Assembly (NCBI GenBank): GCA_011634665.1
Contig: WAEK01000016.1
Span: 748,501-812,500 of the forward strand
Source: Mortierella sp. BCC40632
Taxonomy: Eukaryota; Mortierellomycota; Mortierellomycetes; Mortierellales; Mortierellaceae
Length of the DNA: 64,000 nt
Direction: 5' to 3'
The notes beneath the pieces are model-generated. The model was not told the origin of the DNA. It did not search any database and saw only the letters and a list, made by a program, of their open reading frames with translations. The translations under genes were made by a program, and so were the position numbers. This document shows positions 1 to 11,305 of the stretch, one piece after another (the first letter of the stretch is position 1; every line of letters starts with the position of its first letter).

Positions 1-1189
1 CTGCTGACTGGACTGGCTCTTAGCCATCTGTGAGTTGGTGCTCCACATGAAAGTGACAAAGTTGACTCGTTTCTCTATCTCCCGCCTCGCCATATTACTC
101 ATCTCTCAACCAATCACCGCTCACCTGCAATCGCCCGCTTGCTCTCTCTTTTTTAGCTCTATCTCTCCTCCCCTGGGCCAACAGATGCCTGACTGACTGC
201 CTGCGCCTGTCTGGTTGTCCGACTGGATTCTGGAAGTACGCGACTCTCACATACGCACACATACTCTGCTACCACTAACGCGACTTTATCCCCTCTCTTT
301 CGCACATACATCCACCCCCCCCACCCACTCATTCTCTCATATTCTTTTTTCTCTCGCACCCCAAATGCGCATCTTGATCCAGCCGCCACTAATCCCAGCA
401 AGACTTGCAGAGAGAAAAGAGACTATATGCTATGCTGTCTGTGCTTTCTGTTTCCAGGCTGAAGATACACATGGGTACCATGCAGACTCGGACATGCTGT
501 GCGCGCGAGAGTGTCGACAAGCTGAACAAGAGTGTGCGCCTGGTGCAGAGAGTGTGTGAGAAAAAGAGAGTGAGAGTGAGTGAGCGACAAGGAAAGTGAG
601 GCAGAAAGAGAGGATGAGAGATGAGAGGAGAAGAGATATGGGTGAAAGAGATGCGAGTGCGAGAGGAGGCAAAGATAGAGAAAATAAGAGAGAGGAGGAG
701 AGAGAGGAAGAGAAAGTGTGAACGATAGAAGGACTGGCGAAAGGCACGAGTGAGTAAGAGAGAAGGGAGAGAGCCTCACCTGTGAGAACAAGGTTAAGAA
801 AGAAGACGTGGCTGTCCTCCCTGTCCTTGTGCACATCCAGTCTGTCTGGCCAGTGGCGTGCCTCATCTTACTCATCGGCCAAGTCAACTCAACCCAGCTG
901 GGCCACACGGAAAATAAAGTGGGTTGGACTGTCAGACTAATAGGGGCAGTGCGGAGCAGAGTGAGCGAGAGACAGACAGACCAGACCAGAGAGAGAGCAC
1001 ATGCAGTCATCCACCTCCCTCCCTACTCACTCACTCACTCACTCGAGGAGTAATAGCGTTCGTCCGGATCAGATCTGACTTTGACTCTCTTGATTACGAT
1101 GACGGCGGGCATGAATATAAAAGCGTCCCCACCGCGCCCTTCCGTCTTGGTCCCGTCTTTTTCCTCTTCTTCATCTTCATCACTCCCCC

Positions 1190-1228
<39 letters not shown>

Positions 1229-1315
1229 TCATTCTCTTTTTCACATCCTCGTCTCTGATCGACGTTCCTCCCTTCGACTCTTTCACTCTTACACACACAC
1301 ACACACATCGCCGAC
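1..1315. other. upstream region of ILV5, no gene seen
   Basis: No convincing coding sequence. The stretch 540-780 is purine-rich (GA-rich) and the open frames across it are low-complexity translations. A (TTTC)n microsatellite lies at about 1199-1230 and a short (AC)n run at about 1291-1306, both in the presumed 5' leader of ILV5. Confidence 0.6.
1082..1121 (+). promoter_or_regulatory. TGACTC element and TATA box upstream of ILV5
   Basis: TGACTC occurs at 1082-1087 and a TATAAA at 1116-1121, about 195 bp before the ILV5 start codon. TGACTC is the core bound by Gcn4/Cpc1 factors that control amino-acid biosynthesis genes in other fungi. The hexamer is common by chance, so the regulatory reading is inferred. 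Confidence 0.4.
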
Positions 1316-2637
1316 ATGAGCTTCGTTGCCCGTTCCGCTATCCGTCAGTTGACTCGCGTCGCTGCCCCCTCCCGCTCCTTCTCTCTCTTGGCCCGCTCCG
1401 CCGCCATCACCCAGGTCCCCAGAGCTGCCATCTGCAAGGTAAGCCAGATATGCCCACTCTCTATCTTTTGCCAGTGTGATTCGATTCAGAGGAGCCTTGT
1501 TCTTGTCATGATGGACGCCGATGGCTATCTGGATCTTTGTCTAATCGATCTCTCTTAATTTCTTTCCAGACTGCTATCACCCAGACTCGCGGAATCAAGA
1601 CCATCGACTTTGGAGGCACGAAGGAGGTTGTCTATGAGCGTAGCGACTACCCCCCTGCCAAGCTTCAGGATACTTTCAAGAACGATACCCTCGCTGTCCT
1701 CGGTTACGGCCCCATGGGTCGTGGCCAGGCCCTGAACCTTCGCGACAACAAGCTCAACGTCATTCTCGGATGCCGTAAGGGTTCTTCCTGGGACAAGGCC
1801 GTCTCTGAGGGATGGGTCCCTGGAAAGGATCTCTTTGAGATCAACGATGCCTGCGACAAGGGAACCGTCATCATGAACCTTCTCTCCGATGCTGCCCAGT
1901 CCAAGCTCTGGAACGAGATCAAGCCCTACCTCACCAAGGGCAAGACCCTCTACTTCTCGCACGGTTTCTCCGTCATCTACTCTGAGGATACCGGTGTTGT
2001 TCCCCCCAAGGACATTGACGTCATCCTCGTTGCCCCCAAGGGTTCCGGTACCACCGTCCGCAACCTCTTCCTCGAGGGCCGTGGCATTAACGGCTCCGTT
2101 GCCGTCTACCAGGATGTCTCTGGCAAGGCCAAGGAGCGTGCTGTTGCCCTCGGTGTCGGTGTTGGCACTGGATACTTGTACGAGACTACCTTCAAGCAGG
2201 AAGTTTACTCTGATCTCTATGGTGAGCGTGGTGTCTTGATGGGTGCTATCCAGGGTCTCTTTGTTGCTCAGTATGAGGTCCTCCGCGCTCGCGGCCACAC
2301 CCCCTCGGAGGCCTTCAACGAGACCGTCGAGGAGGCTACTCAGTCGCTTTACCCCTTGATCGGCGCCAGAGGCATGGACTGGATGTACGCCAACTGCTCG
2401 ACCACTGCTCAGCGTGGTGCTCTTGACTGGTGGAAGAAGTTCCATGATGTTTCCAAGCCCGTCTTCGAGGAGCTCTACGAGTCGGTTGCCAACGGAACTG
2501 AGACCAGGAGATCGTTGACCAAGAACTCGGAGCCCAACTACCGTGCTGATCTTGAGGCCGAGCTTGCCGAGATTGCTGACCACGAGATGTGGAGAACCGG
2601 CAAGGCTGTCCGCAAGCTTCGCCCCGAGAACCAGTAA
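1316..2637 (+). CDS. ILV5: ketol-acid reductoisomerase, mitochondrial
   Basis: Second common step of valine, leucine and isoleucine synthesis: NADPH-dependent isomerisation and reduction of acetolactate or acetohydroxybutyrate. Two exons, 1316-1438 and 1570-2637, joined in phase 0 across a 131-bp intron, give 396 aa, close to yeast Ilv5 (395). The first about 45 residues are rich in Arg, Ser and Ala with no acids, as expected of a mitochondrial presequence. The Rossmann nucleotide-binding motif GYGPMGRGQA follows at about residue 90, and the two C-terminal knotted helical parts are complete. An AATAAA at 2771-2776 could serve 3' processing. A 380-codon open frame on the opposite strand is a codon-bias shadow. 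Confidence 0.97.
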
Positions 2638-3956
2638 AAAGAAAAAAAGGGGTTCGGCGAGTGAAGACCATGTCCCATTTCTATCATTTCTTCTCACGCT
2701 TTCATAGACTTTTTGGCACCTTAACTCTTTCTCTCACTCTCTCTCCTGTATCATATCCATCTCTTGAAGCAATAAATCCATTCGCGATATCTTTAAAAAA
2801 AACCGTCTTGGACCCCAACAAAACAGTGGCAGGCCAACATGATCCTATCCTTCATGACGATGGACATTTTTTCCTTTTTTATTTTTTTTCTTTAGATCGT
2901 GCGTCTTCTCTTGTACTCTGCTTGCGGCTCCTATTGACGAAATTATGGTGGTCAATTTTTTTTTTTCTACTTGATGGCCGATGGATGGAGTTCACGAAAA
3001 CGCATCTTCCAGAGATCGATGTGACTTTTTTTTTTTTTTTTTTTTTGACTCTTAGGCGTCTCCTGCATGGAGTGCTCCCTCAGGTACACTGGAACAAGAA
3101 CGAACACGATGCCTTTGATGACTGCTCTCTCTCTCTCCCCCTTCTCCCCTCATTCAATAGGGACCTTTCTTCCGTGGACATCTGGACCTCTATTCAATCA
3201 CTTTGCTCAAATCCTGATCGTACTTTGCTTTTCATAGGATCAGGTCCATCTCCCGAGATATCGAACTCTTTAAAGATGCCCTGTAGCGGATGTCTTTCCA
3301 AAAGAGGACATACTCGCGAATAACCCTTTTGTCGCGACACTCTACCGTTTCAGTGAGAGTGAATTTGCCTGTGGATCCGAGAAAAAGAGTGCAAAGTGTT
3401 GGGACGCAGTGAAGGATTGTCGTGACTTTCGGCGTATTGCCCACTTTGGGATGACAATCCCTAAGTAAAGAAATAATCAGAATGAAGGGTTAGATGCTAA
3501 ACTCTCAGGAGAGAGTGGATATGTCCTTCGTTGAGAAGAGTGATATTGGTCTATCAAATAAAGGCAACGGGTGATTGATAGAAACGTTTCATACTAATCA
3601 TGCCGAAGAACTTCTACTTTGATTTACTCGTTTTAGGAGCATGTAGCGCCAATATCATCAGACTGTGTGCCTGTATCCATATCCATGTATCCATGGCCAG
3701 AATGAGTGGATTGGATGGAAAGGTGATGTTTTTTTTTTTTTTTTTTTTTTTGGGCAAAGTTGACTCTTTCCTATAACCTGTCTACGGTGAATCCGTGACC
3801 CTTGCCAATGTGAAATCACAAACCTTTTTTTTTTTTGGTCGCTCCTCTCCCTCCAATCGGCCCCATTGCCATCCGCTTTCCACCATTTTACCCATCGACT
3901 AATCCCCCTGTCTTCCTGTCACCCATAAAAAAACACACACATACAACACTTATTCC
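2638..3956. other. intergenic, no gene seen
   Basis: Contains T runs at about 3026-3046 and 3729-3751 and a polyadenylation-like AATAAA at 2771-2776. The open frame around 2700-3320 is broken by homopolymers and resembles no protein I know. Confidence 0.5.
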
Positions 3957-6074
3957 ATGGCGAATCCTCCGTTGGAGTACGACTGGGCCGATGTCGACGA
4001 CGAGATTGATTTTGGCGCACCCGTCTTCTCGGACGACGAAGACTTGCCGCCAGAATTAACCACTGGCGTAGTCGCTCTCAGCACAAATGACGAGCAGGCC
4101 TCGTCCCACAGCGCTGGAGGAGCATCGTCCACGAACGATCGGTTCCATGACCAAGCCCGTTCCCATGAACCCTCCACCGGATCACATCGACTCCCCCCAC
4201 CCGACCTCGATAGATGGGGTTCTCAGACTGACAGACGGCGACACGATACCCTGCGGTCGGATAGACCACAGTCCTCCATGCATGTAGGCATGAACGAACG
4301 AAGAACGCGCAATGCATCTGATAGAAGACCCCCACAAGACCAGGACAGAGAGTTTTTGCGTCGTGGTGACAGGGAGACTTTGCAGGACCATCGACACCAC
4401 GTCTCCTCAGGATCGGACCGACCTCGTCGCGCAGTGATACCCCTCCCGCCCAAGCCAGCGCCAGCCCTGGACGCCAATCTTCGCGTGGATCGCCTTGACC
4501 GTAGTCGATCCCCATCGAACCGGTCACGGTCACCCCTTGCTATCTCGGAACCATCCCGTCGTATCAACCACTCTCATCCTCATCCTCCCCCTCCTCCCCA
4601 TCGGTCCCCCTCGCCACCTCCCGCGCGGTCTAGGGCATACATGGACCAGATCCAGTCACGGGACGGCGGATCAAGACGCCCCCGCGACACGTCTCCAGGC
4701 GAGCGTTGGGGAAAGACGCCTCACGAGGACAAACCCTATCCTACCAGACCTCCACCTGAAATGTCGAGCTCGCCCAAAGATGATACAATCTACTTTAGAC
4801 GCCGACCAGCAGAACCTAGCAGGGACATGTCAACGACTGGCAGCTACAGTGGAAGTGGTGGAGGCATGCATCATGATCAACGATACTCTGCGTTGGACTC
4901 GTCTAGACCGTCCAGAGAAATTAGAGACGAGGTCAGTCCTAGTCGTCAACGAAGAGAGCCAAGCAAGGAAGCGCCGTTGACGGGTAGAAGTAGCATGCAC
5001 CATGAACAGCGACACTCTGCAGTGGAATCGTCTAGACCGTCCAGAGAAGTCAGAGACGAAGTCAGCCCTAATCGTCAACGAAGAGAGCCAAGCAAGGAGG
5101 CGCCTTTGACGAGTAGAAGTAGCATGCATCACGAACGACTAGAGTCCAGCGGAAATGGTGGTAGAGGACATGGACATACTGCACAACCACCGCAGGAGCA
5201 ACTATCGTCCAGTGCACCATCTGGGGGTCGATGGGAAAAGATCAGGGAACCCAAGCCGGATCTTCCATACCCCGATCACCCCACGGAATCGCCTTCGCAC
5301 AGAGCACCCAAGGCTCGCGGACAGGTGGATACGACAGGTGCAGGAACATCCTCTTCAGCATCGCGTTCGAACCGAGGAAAGGGTCGTGAGCCTTCAAAGA
5401 ATCGAGGAAAGGGAGGACGACAGGGACAGGCACTTGAATCGGATCCAGAGGACAATAATGACGATGCTGGGGCGAGCTCGGGTGTACCTTGGTGGGAGCA
5501 GGCGACCTATAGCGCCAATGCCAAAAAAGAGGATCCTGAGCCCAAGCCTAAGAAGGAGAGTCCCGAATCCAAGCCCAAGAAGGAAAGTCTCGAGTCCAGA
5601 CCCAAGAAGGAGACTTCCGAGCCCAGGCCCAATAAAGAGGAACCCGAACCCAAGCCCAAGAGAGAAGAACCCAAGCCCAAGAGAGAAGAACTTAAGCCCA
5701 AGAAAGAAGACCCCAGGCCAAAGTCCAGAAAAGAAGGACCTGAGCCAAAATCGAATCAAACTACCACGAGCTCCAACAGAAGAGGCAACACAGCAACAGC
5801 GAACAAGAAAGAGGCCCGTTCTCAGGATGACAACGACCAGGCAGGCGGCGATGTGCCGTGGTGGGAACAATCGACCTATAAACTGACGCCTCGACAACAA
5901 GACGCTGTGTCCTCGTCCTCGGACGCGACTCCCAAGACGACAACGACCAAAAAGGAAGCTGGAAATGAGTCGGACAAAATGGCTCGACGAGAAGCCATGA
6001 GCAAAAAGACTTCTGCGGCATCGGGTGTAGAGTCGATGGTCCTTTTGAGCCGAGGTGGAGATGACTCTGGGTAA
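3957..6074 (+). CDS. disordered Ser/Pro/Arg/Lys-rich protein with PWWEQ motifs
   Basis: Single exon, 705 aa; function not recognised. The N-terminus is acidic and aromatic (residues 1-30, with DWADVDDEIDF and a DDED cluster), then follows a long low-complexity region rich in Arg, Asp, Ser and Pro. A 43-residue unit beginning near MHHxQRxSA is repeated in tandem (129-bp DNA period starting at 4866, 4995 and, partly, 5124). Residues about 520-600 are a Lys/Glu/Pro ladder of EPKPKKE-type repeats. The motif [GD]VPWWEQ[AS]TY occurs twice, near residues 509 and 632, flanking that ladder. No membrane segment or signal peptide. The composition recalls RNA-associated or scaffold proteins, but that is only a guess. 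Confidence 0.8.
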   Translation: MANPPLEYDWADVDDEIDFGAPVFSDDEDLPPELTTGVVALSTNDEQASSHSAGGASSTNDRFHDQARSHEPSTGSHRLPPPDLDRWGSQTDRRRHDTLRSDRPQSSMHVGMNERRTRNASDRRPPQDQDREFLRRGDRETLQDHRHHVSSGSDRPRRAVIPLPPKPAPALDANLRVDRLDRSRSPSNRSRSPLAISEPSRRINHSHPHPPPPPHRSPSPPPARSRAYMDQIQSRDGGSRRPRDTSPGERWGKTPHEDKPYPTRPPPEMSSSPKDDTIYFRRRPAEPSRDMSTTGSYSGSGGGMHHDQRYSALDSSRPSREIRDEVSPSRQRREPSKEAPLTGRSSMHHEQRHSAVESSRPSREVRDEVSPNRQRREPSKEAPLTSRSSMHHERLESSGNGGRGHGHTAQPPQEQLSSSAPSGGRWEKIREPKPDLPYPDHPTESPSHRAPKARGQVDTTGAGTSSSASRSNRGKGREPSKNRGKGGRQGQALESDPEDNNDDAGASSGVPWWEQATYSANAKKEDPEPKPKKESPESKPKKESLESRPKKETSEPRPNKEEPEPKPKREEPKPKREELKPKKEDPRPKSRKEGPEPKSNQTTTSSNRRGNTATANKKEARSQDDNDQAGGDVPWWEQSTYKLTPRQQDAVSSSSDATPKTTTTKKEAGNESDKMARREAMSKKTSAASGVESMVLLSRGGDDSG
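4866..5135 (+). repeat. 129-bp tandem repeat inside coding sequence
   Basis: Two full copies plus the start of a third; equivalent points are at 4866, 4995 and 5124. The period of 129 bp equals 43 codons, so the repeat keeps the frame. Copies differ at scattered positions, indicating that the duplication is not brand new. Confidence 0.85.
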
Positions 6075-6510
6075 TATGACAAGCCATTTTTTTTTTTGGA
6101 AGAATAGGGCCAATTAGTCGCTGGGTCCAACCAACTGACAAAAGAAGAAAGAGAAAAAGAAGAAGAAGAAGAAAAAGAAAGAAAAGCGAGCTAAAGAGAA
6201 GAGAGAGAGAGAGAGAGATGGAGAGAAAAAGAGAAAGAGAAAGAAAGAAAGAGAGAAAGAGAGCAGGGAACAAGGCTAATTACCTTCATTTCCGACTATA
6301 TCTCGGACTCTCAATGTTGAAGACTAATGTATCATTAAAGTGTAAAGTAACATCACACTCGAAGAGAGAAGGAGTGTGTGTGTGTGTGCAGCTTGTTCGA
6401 TTTGTACCTAACAATGTCCTTTCGTGCTTTCGCTCCATCAATCTCCTCCTTCCATTTCTTTCTCTATCTATCTCTATCGCTATTCTCTCTTCTCTCTCAA
6501 TTTCTTTTAG
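6075..6510. other. intergenic / 5' part of next gene
   Basis: A-rich and GA-rich DNA (6140-6270) followed by a (TG)n run near 6374-6388. The start codon of the next gene probably lies here but could not be fixed. Confidence 0.4.
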
Positions 6511-7796
6511 ATCAAGCAATAGTATAAAGTCGTTTAACGTTCAGGAACAGGTTCTCCAAGAGATTGAGCAAATGGTAGTTTTTTTTTTCTTGCGCTTTTC
6601 CCCTGCTCCCCGATATACAAACTTTCAGAATGGAGGAAGAGAGAGTGTGTGTGTATGTGTGTATCCTTTTTGCTAAACAACAAAACTCTTTAATTATTTT
6701 TGTCCGCACTTTTTATATATATATATTCTTCTTCTTTTCTGCCCTCTTGCGGTGTAGATCGACAGGTATGAAGAAAAGTACGGAAAGGACAAGTTGAGGC
6801 CCGTTCCTCAAAAGTCAAGACAATTAGATGAGCTCGATGTGATTGTAGAGAGCTTCCGCAAATTACGCGAAGGAATCGTTGCTGCGAGTCGGATGGACGC
6901 CTTTACGGCCAAAGGTAGGAAAAAAAAAAAAAAAAAAAAAGCAGAGAGAAAGAGGACAGGAGATCGCAACTCCTCCCCAAGACTCTCACCTTCTATTAAC
7001 AACTTGACTTGTTATTATTTTTATTGACTTGATAGTCTACGAGCTCTCGGTGCTGTACAGTCTCTATGCCAATAGCACACCTGAACTCACCAAGAGTCTT
7101 TCAGGACTTGTGGAAATTCATAATTCTCTCTATCCAGTCGATCTCTCCTCCTCCAGCTTGACTCTTGATTCAATCTCCAAACCACGTCAACGATCCTTGG
7201 CACTCTCCATCTTGTTCTCGATTGCCCGACCTCGGACCAAGGAAGGGCCTGCTTCAAAAGGAGCAGTCGACCAGCTTCAAGGCACCCTGTTCTCATTGAA
7301 GACGAATCCATTGGCAGGACTATTGCTCTACCTCTATGAAGCACAACAATTCCACTCAAGTCAAGGCACAGGTACCCAGTCTATGGAGGCAGACCTTTGC
7401 TTTTCGATGGCCCTTTGGAAAGCCTTTCGCAATGGTCATTGGACATCTCGCGAAAAACTCGTCCGTGAACTTTTTTCAGACACTCAGAAAAAGGGCTACT
7501 CTCCCGAGCTTCAGCTCATGTTCCGACGTCATGTTGTCCAATACATGTCCAGTGCTCGAATCATGACAGTAGAGGTAATATCCAAGGCATACAATTCATT
7601 GCCGATCAAGGAAGCTGCTCAAAGAGTTGGTATCTCTGATCAAGAAGAGATGACGGGACCACCCTTTGAGATCAAGTATCATGACCAAGGGTCTGCCTGG
7701 TTGGCAGATTTACGAACCAAGTATTTACTTTCAGAGTCGGTTACTCTAGTGGAGGGACAATTGAACTTCAAGGGACCTCCAAAGAAGACTCTGTGA
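6511..7796 (+). CDS. SAC3/GANP (PCI-like) family protein, 5' end uncertain
   Basis: Supported coding exons are about 6511-6572, 6758-6914 and 7036-7796, joined in frame with GT-AG introns. The all-helical product contains DKLRPVPQKSRQLDELD, then a VYELSVLYSLYANS helix, and near the C-terminus a stretch (EVISKAYNSLPIKEAAQRVG) with the winged-helix spacing of SAC3/GANP proteins such as Thp3/LENG8. Those proteins act in mRNA processing and export. Other PCI-fold proteins are not excluded. The upstream exon enters in a frame needing two nucleotides from a preceding exon; an ATG at 6314 is one candidate, but no 5' exon is convincing. Confidence 0.55.
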
Positions 7797-7955
7797 GCAA
7801 AAATAATAGAAATAAATAATAAAAACGAACCTCAATTGGCATGAGTTTAGTTTGAACCTTCACCCCCCCTCATCTCGCCAGCACCAGCACCAATACCACA
7901 CCCTTCTAGCCTTCACTAAAAACTAAAAAAAAAAAAAAAATGAGCAGCACTAAGG

Positions 7956-7991
<36 letters not shown>

Positions 7992-8181
7992 AGGAAAAAA
8001 AAAAAAAGATATACTAGAGAGGAGGGGACCATCTATCGGACCCCTCTTCAACCTCTAACATAGTCATTTTATTCTACGTCCACGCCTGAGGGTATCTTTA
8101 AACTCACGGGAAAGGGAAATGGAGAGGGAAAGGAGGAAGGAGGGGAAAGAGCTTTGAACACCTATTTCGTTGTTGTTGTTT
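7797..8181. other. convergent intergenic region with A/T homopolymers
   Basis: Separates two convergent genes. It carries an A run (about 7925-7940), a T run of about 32 (7960-7991) and another A run (7996-8007), which could pair as hairpin arms in either transcript. AATAAA-like signals occur at 7811-7820 for the plus-strand gene. Confidence 0.6.
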
Positions 8182-11086
8182 TTAGTAGGTGATCTCGGCA
8201 AGCACAAAGCTCTCAAAGTCCTTGGGAGAAGTGCCCTTGGTGAGCTTGCGCTGGGCAACGAGAGCAACGGTGTACTGACCAGCAGGGACCTTAAGAGGAA
8301 GACCGGTGTTCAAGTCAGCAAAGACCTCACCGTTTCTCCAGGCATAGGTCGTGATGGAGGGCTTGCCAGTGGTAGAGTTGATGTTGCGAGAGCGTCCGAT
8401 GGCACCCAAGTTGCGACCAGCCTGAGTGTTGATGTAACCAACCTGCTTGCCCGAGGCCTTCTCATAGAGACGGATCGAGAGGAAAGGAGTGTGGCTTCCG
8501 AGACGGCTGAAGATGTAAGGCTGCTCAACGGCCCAGTCGATCTTGTGACCCTTGGGGGCGGGGGCAGACTGACCAGTCTTGGTGTTCTGGATAAGGAGAG
8601 CGGGGGTACCGAAATCAGTGTCCTGGATAGGGACCTTGGAGACATCACCCTTGATACCGCCATAGGGGATACGAACAGGGATAGAGTCCTTGCCACTGGG
8701 AGTGGCAACAATGTAACCGCTGTAGAAGGGGAACTCCTCGGCCTTGCCGGTCTTGGGCTCCTTGAACTGGATCTTAACCTTGGCAGTTTGACCGGCGCGA
8801 ACAGTGACCTTGTTCTGGTTGAACTTGACAGAGGCATAGTCCTTGGCCAAGATAGGGCGAAGCAAGGGGAAGGTGTTGCCTCCACGGTAGCTGATAACAG
8901 ACTGAGCAACCTCATGGCTCAAAGTGTAGGTGACGGTCTTCTTGCCAACGTTCTTGATCTTAACCTCAACACTCTTTCCAGCAAAGTTAACAGTGTCCAA
9001 GAGCTCAATCTTGTCGGGCGAGAAGAGGGACTTGACGTTGATGGCGTTCTTAAGGTTGATAAGACCAGCACCCTGCTTGGCAACGGGGGCAATCTCCTTG
9101 CTCTTGTAGAACTTGCCAGGGGTGGCAGTGTTCTTCAAGATCTGACGAGCATCCTGACCACGGAGGATCTTCTTGTGGGCATTGAAGAGAAGAGCGTGAG
9201 CACCAGCAACATAGGGAGCCGACATGGAAGTACCGGACTCGACGGCATAAGAGCCCAACTTAATGGGGTAGGTCGAGAGGATGTTGCCACCGGGGCCAGC
9301 AATATCGGGCTTAAGGCGAAGATCGCCATCAAAGCCCCAGGACGAGAAGTCGGAAGGAGAACCACCACCCTCGATTCTGAACTGCTTCTTGGCCTTGGAC
9401 CAAGTGACCTTGTTAGCAGGGTTCTTGCGGGCAGCGGCAAGGATCTGGTTGCCGGCCTCGTTCTCAAGAGCAGCCATAGGGAAATCGGGGTTACCGCCCA
9501 AGTTGTTGAGACCCAAAGGAACGGACTGGACAATCATACCAGCGGCACCGGCAGTCTTGCCAGCAACACCACGGCCGCCAGACTTGCAGCGGGTGGTGTC
9601 ACCGAGGACAAGGACGACCTTGCCAGTGACGTTGTGACCAGCATACGACTCGGGGAGACATCCGTCGGAGAGGGTACCATCCTTGTCAAGGATAGGGACG
9701 ATGGTAGCCGAGGCAGGGAGGTCGATGATCTTGCCCCAGTTGCTGGAGGGGTCATAGGGGTACTCCTTGCCAGCGTAGGTAAGGTAGAAGTAATCACCAG
9801 CAATGTTGTCATAAGACGCGACCGAGGTCGACAAGTCACCCAAGCCAGTGTTCGAGACACTCCAGACACCCTGTAAGAAGGTAGAGAAAGAGGAAGAAGG
9901 AACAAACAAAGTGAGCAAAGGGCCCTGAAGAAATAATAGATGGGCAGACAACAAACAAACAAACAAAGAGGTGGGGGCGGGGAGGACTTTAGACTCTATG
10001 GTGATATAATCGGCCCGATACTTACATCGGCACCATCGTTACCAGCAGAGGCAACGACAGTCAAACCATGGGCAGTGAGACGGTCAGCGAGGACGGCAAT
10101 GGGGTTGGACTTGTAGGAAGAGCCAGAGCCGAGCGACATGTTGATAATGTTCATGCCCTGGTTGAAAGCAAGCTCCATTGCCTAGAATGTCAAATTACCC
10201 AAAACAAAAAAGGGGGAGAGGACAACACACATGAGGATTGTTTGTTGTTTATGTGAGCAAAAAATGTTGGAGGAACTTGAGGAAAAAGGAAAATAAAAAC
10301 ATCTGCAACCCAAACAATAGAAATAGATCTGCCCGCCAAACTTACCAACATGATAATATCGCTGGAACCTTTACCAGCGCAACTGAAGATGCGGTAAGCT
10401 CCAAAGGTGACCTCAGGGGCAACACCAACAAAAGGCTGAGGAGCCTTCACCTTGCGAGCATCGGCACCGATGATACCAGCAACGTGGGTACCGTGACCGT
10501 TGCAGTCATCCTTAGGATCAGCATCAGGAGCAGCGACACCAGTAGTGTCATAGTTGTCACCGACAAAGTCCCAACCGTAACGGACACGGCATCCGCGTCC
10601 AAAGCATCCTCCCAAAGCAGGGTGAGTGTAGTCAACTCCCGAGTCAATGACTCCGACCTTGATACCCTTTCCGGTGTACTTGAAGGTCTTTTGGACATAG
10701 TCGACTCCGGTCATCTTGTGGGAGGTGGTGAGATGGGGGCTAGCAGGGTCCTCCTTGGAGAGGTTCTGCTTGGGCAACTGGTAGCGCTCAACGGGCCAGA
10801 CACGCTTCACACCAGGGATCTTGGCAAGGTCCTCGCCCTTGTGCTTCGAGTTGACATTGATTGAGACACCGTTGAACTGACTGAACTCACCACGGACCTT
10901 GAAGTTGACCTTGCGCGAGTTGAAGTAGGAGTTGGCCTTGGCATGGTCGAAACCATCTTCGTACTCAATGATGTAAGCACCCTCGATAATGTCGACATCG
11001 GGGCGGATCTCAGAGGGCACGAACTTGCCAGCAGCGACAAGGCCAGTAGCGGCAGCGAGAGAGATGAGAGTAGCAGTGATTTTCAT
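8182..11086 (-). CDS. secreted subtilisin-like serine protease (S8) with PA domain
   Basis: Three exons on minus (11086-10346, 10181-10026, 9870-8182; introns 164 and 155 bp) encode 861 aa. Residues 1-20 form a signal peptide, followed by an inhibitor-I9-like propeptide to about residue 110. Catalytic residues are visible: Asp148 in VGVIDSGVDYTHP, His198 in NGHGTHVAG and a Ser near residue 514 in SGTSMSAPYVAG. A protease-associated (PA) insert lies at about 350-440, between His and Ser. The 270 residues after the Ser look like the Fn3-like domain of the minor-extracellular-protease/C5a-peptidase subgroup. Likely an extracellular nutritional protease. A long open frame opposite exon 3 is a shadow. 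Confidence 0.93.
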
Positions 11087-11298
11087 GGTGAGGAATGGAT
11101 ACAGTAGTAATGGGGATGGTTAGCGAGAACCACGGAATGGGAAATGAAAAATGACCGTGAAGACGGTGGCAGGGGTAGAGGAAGGAGGAGAAGGGGGGGG
11201 GGGAGAGGAGGGACCGTGAGGTGGAGAGGAGGGAAGGTTGGCGAAGGCTAGAGAGAAATGAATCTGAGGAGAAAGTTGGGGTTGGGGGATGGTTCTGC

Positions 11299-11305
11299 TT
11301 TTATA
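11299..11305 (-). promoter_or_regulatory. TATA box of the subtilase gene
   Basis: On minus the sequence reads TATAAAA, about 213 bp before the subtilase start codon at 11086, in otherwise GC-balanced DNA. Confidence 0.5.

Noticed and set aside
423..1010. 195-codon open frame on minus upstream of ILV5
   Set aside because: Ser/Leu-rich translation of GA-rich DNA with no recognisable features.
1555..2697. 380-codon open frame on minus opposite ILV5
   Set aside because: Exact mirror of the ILV5 coding exon; no family features.
8170..9876. 568-codon open frame on plus opposite the subtilase
   Set aside because: It mirrors exon 3 of a well-supported protease gene with strong codon bias, lacks splice logic of its own and reads as low-complexity; a shadow frame.
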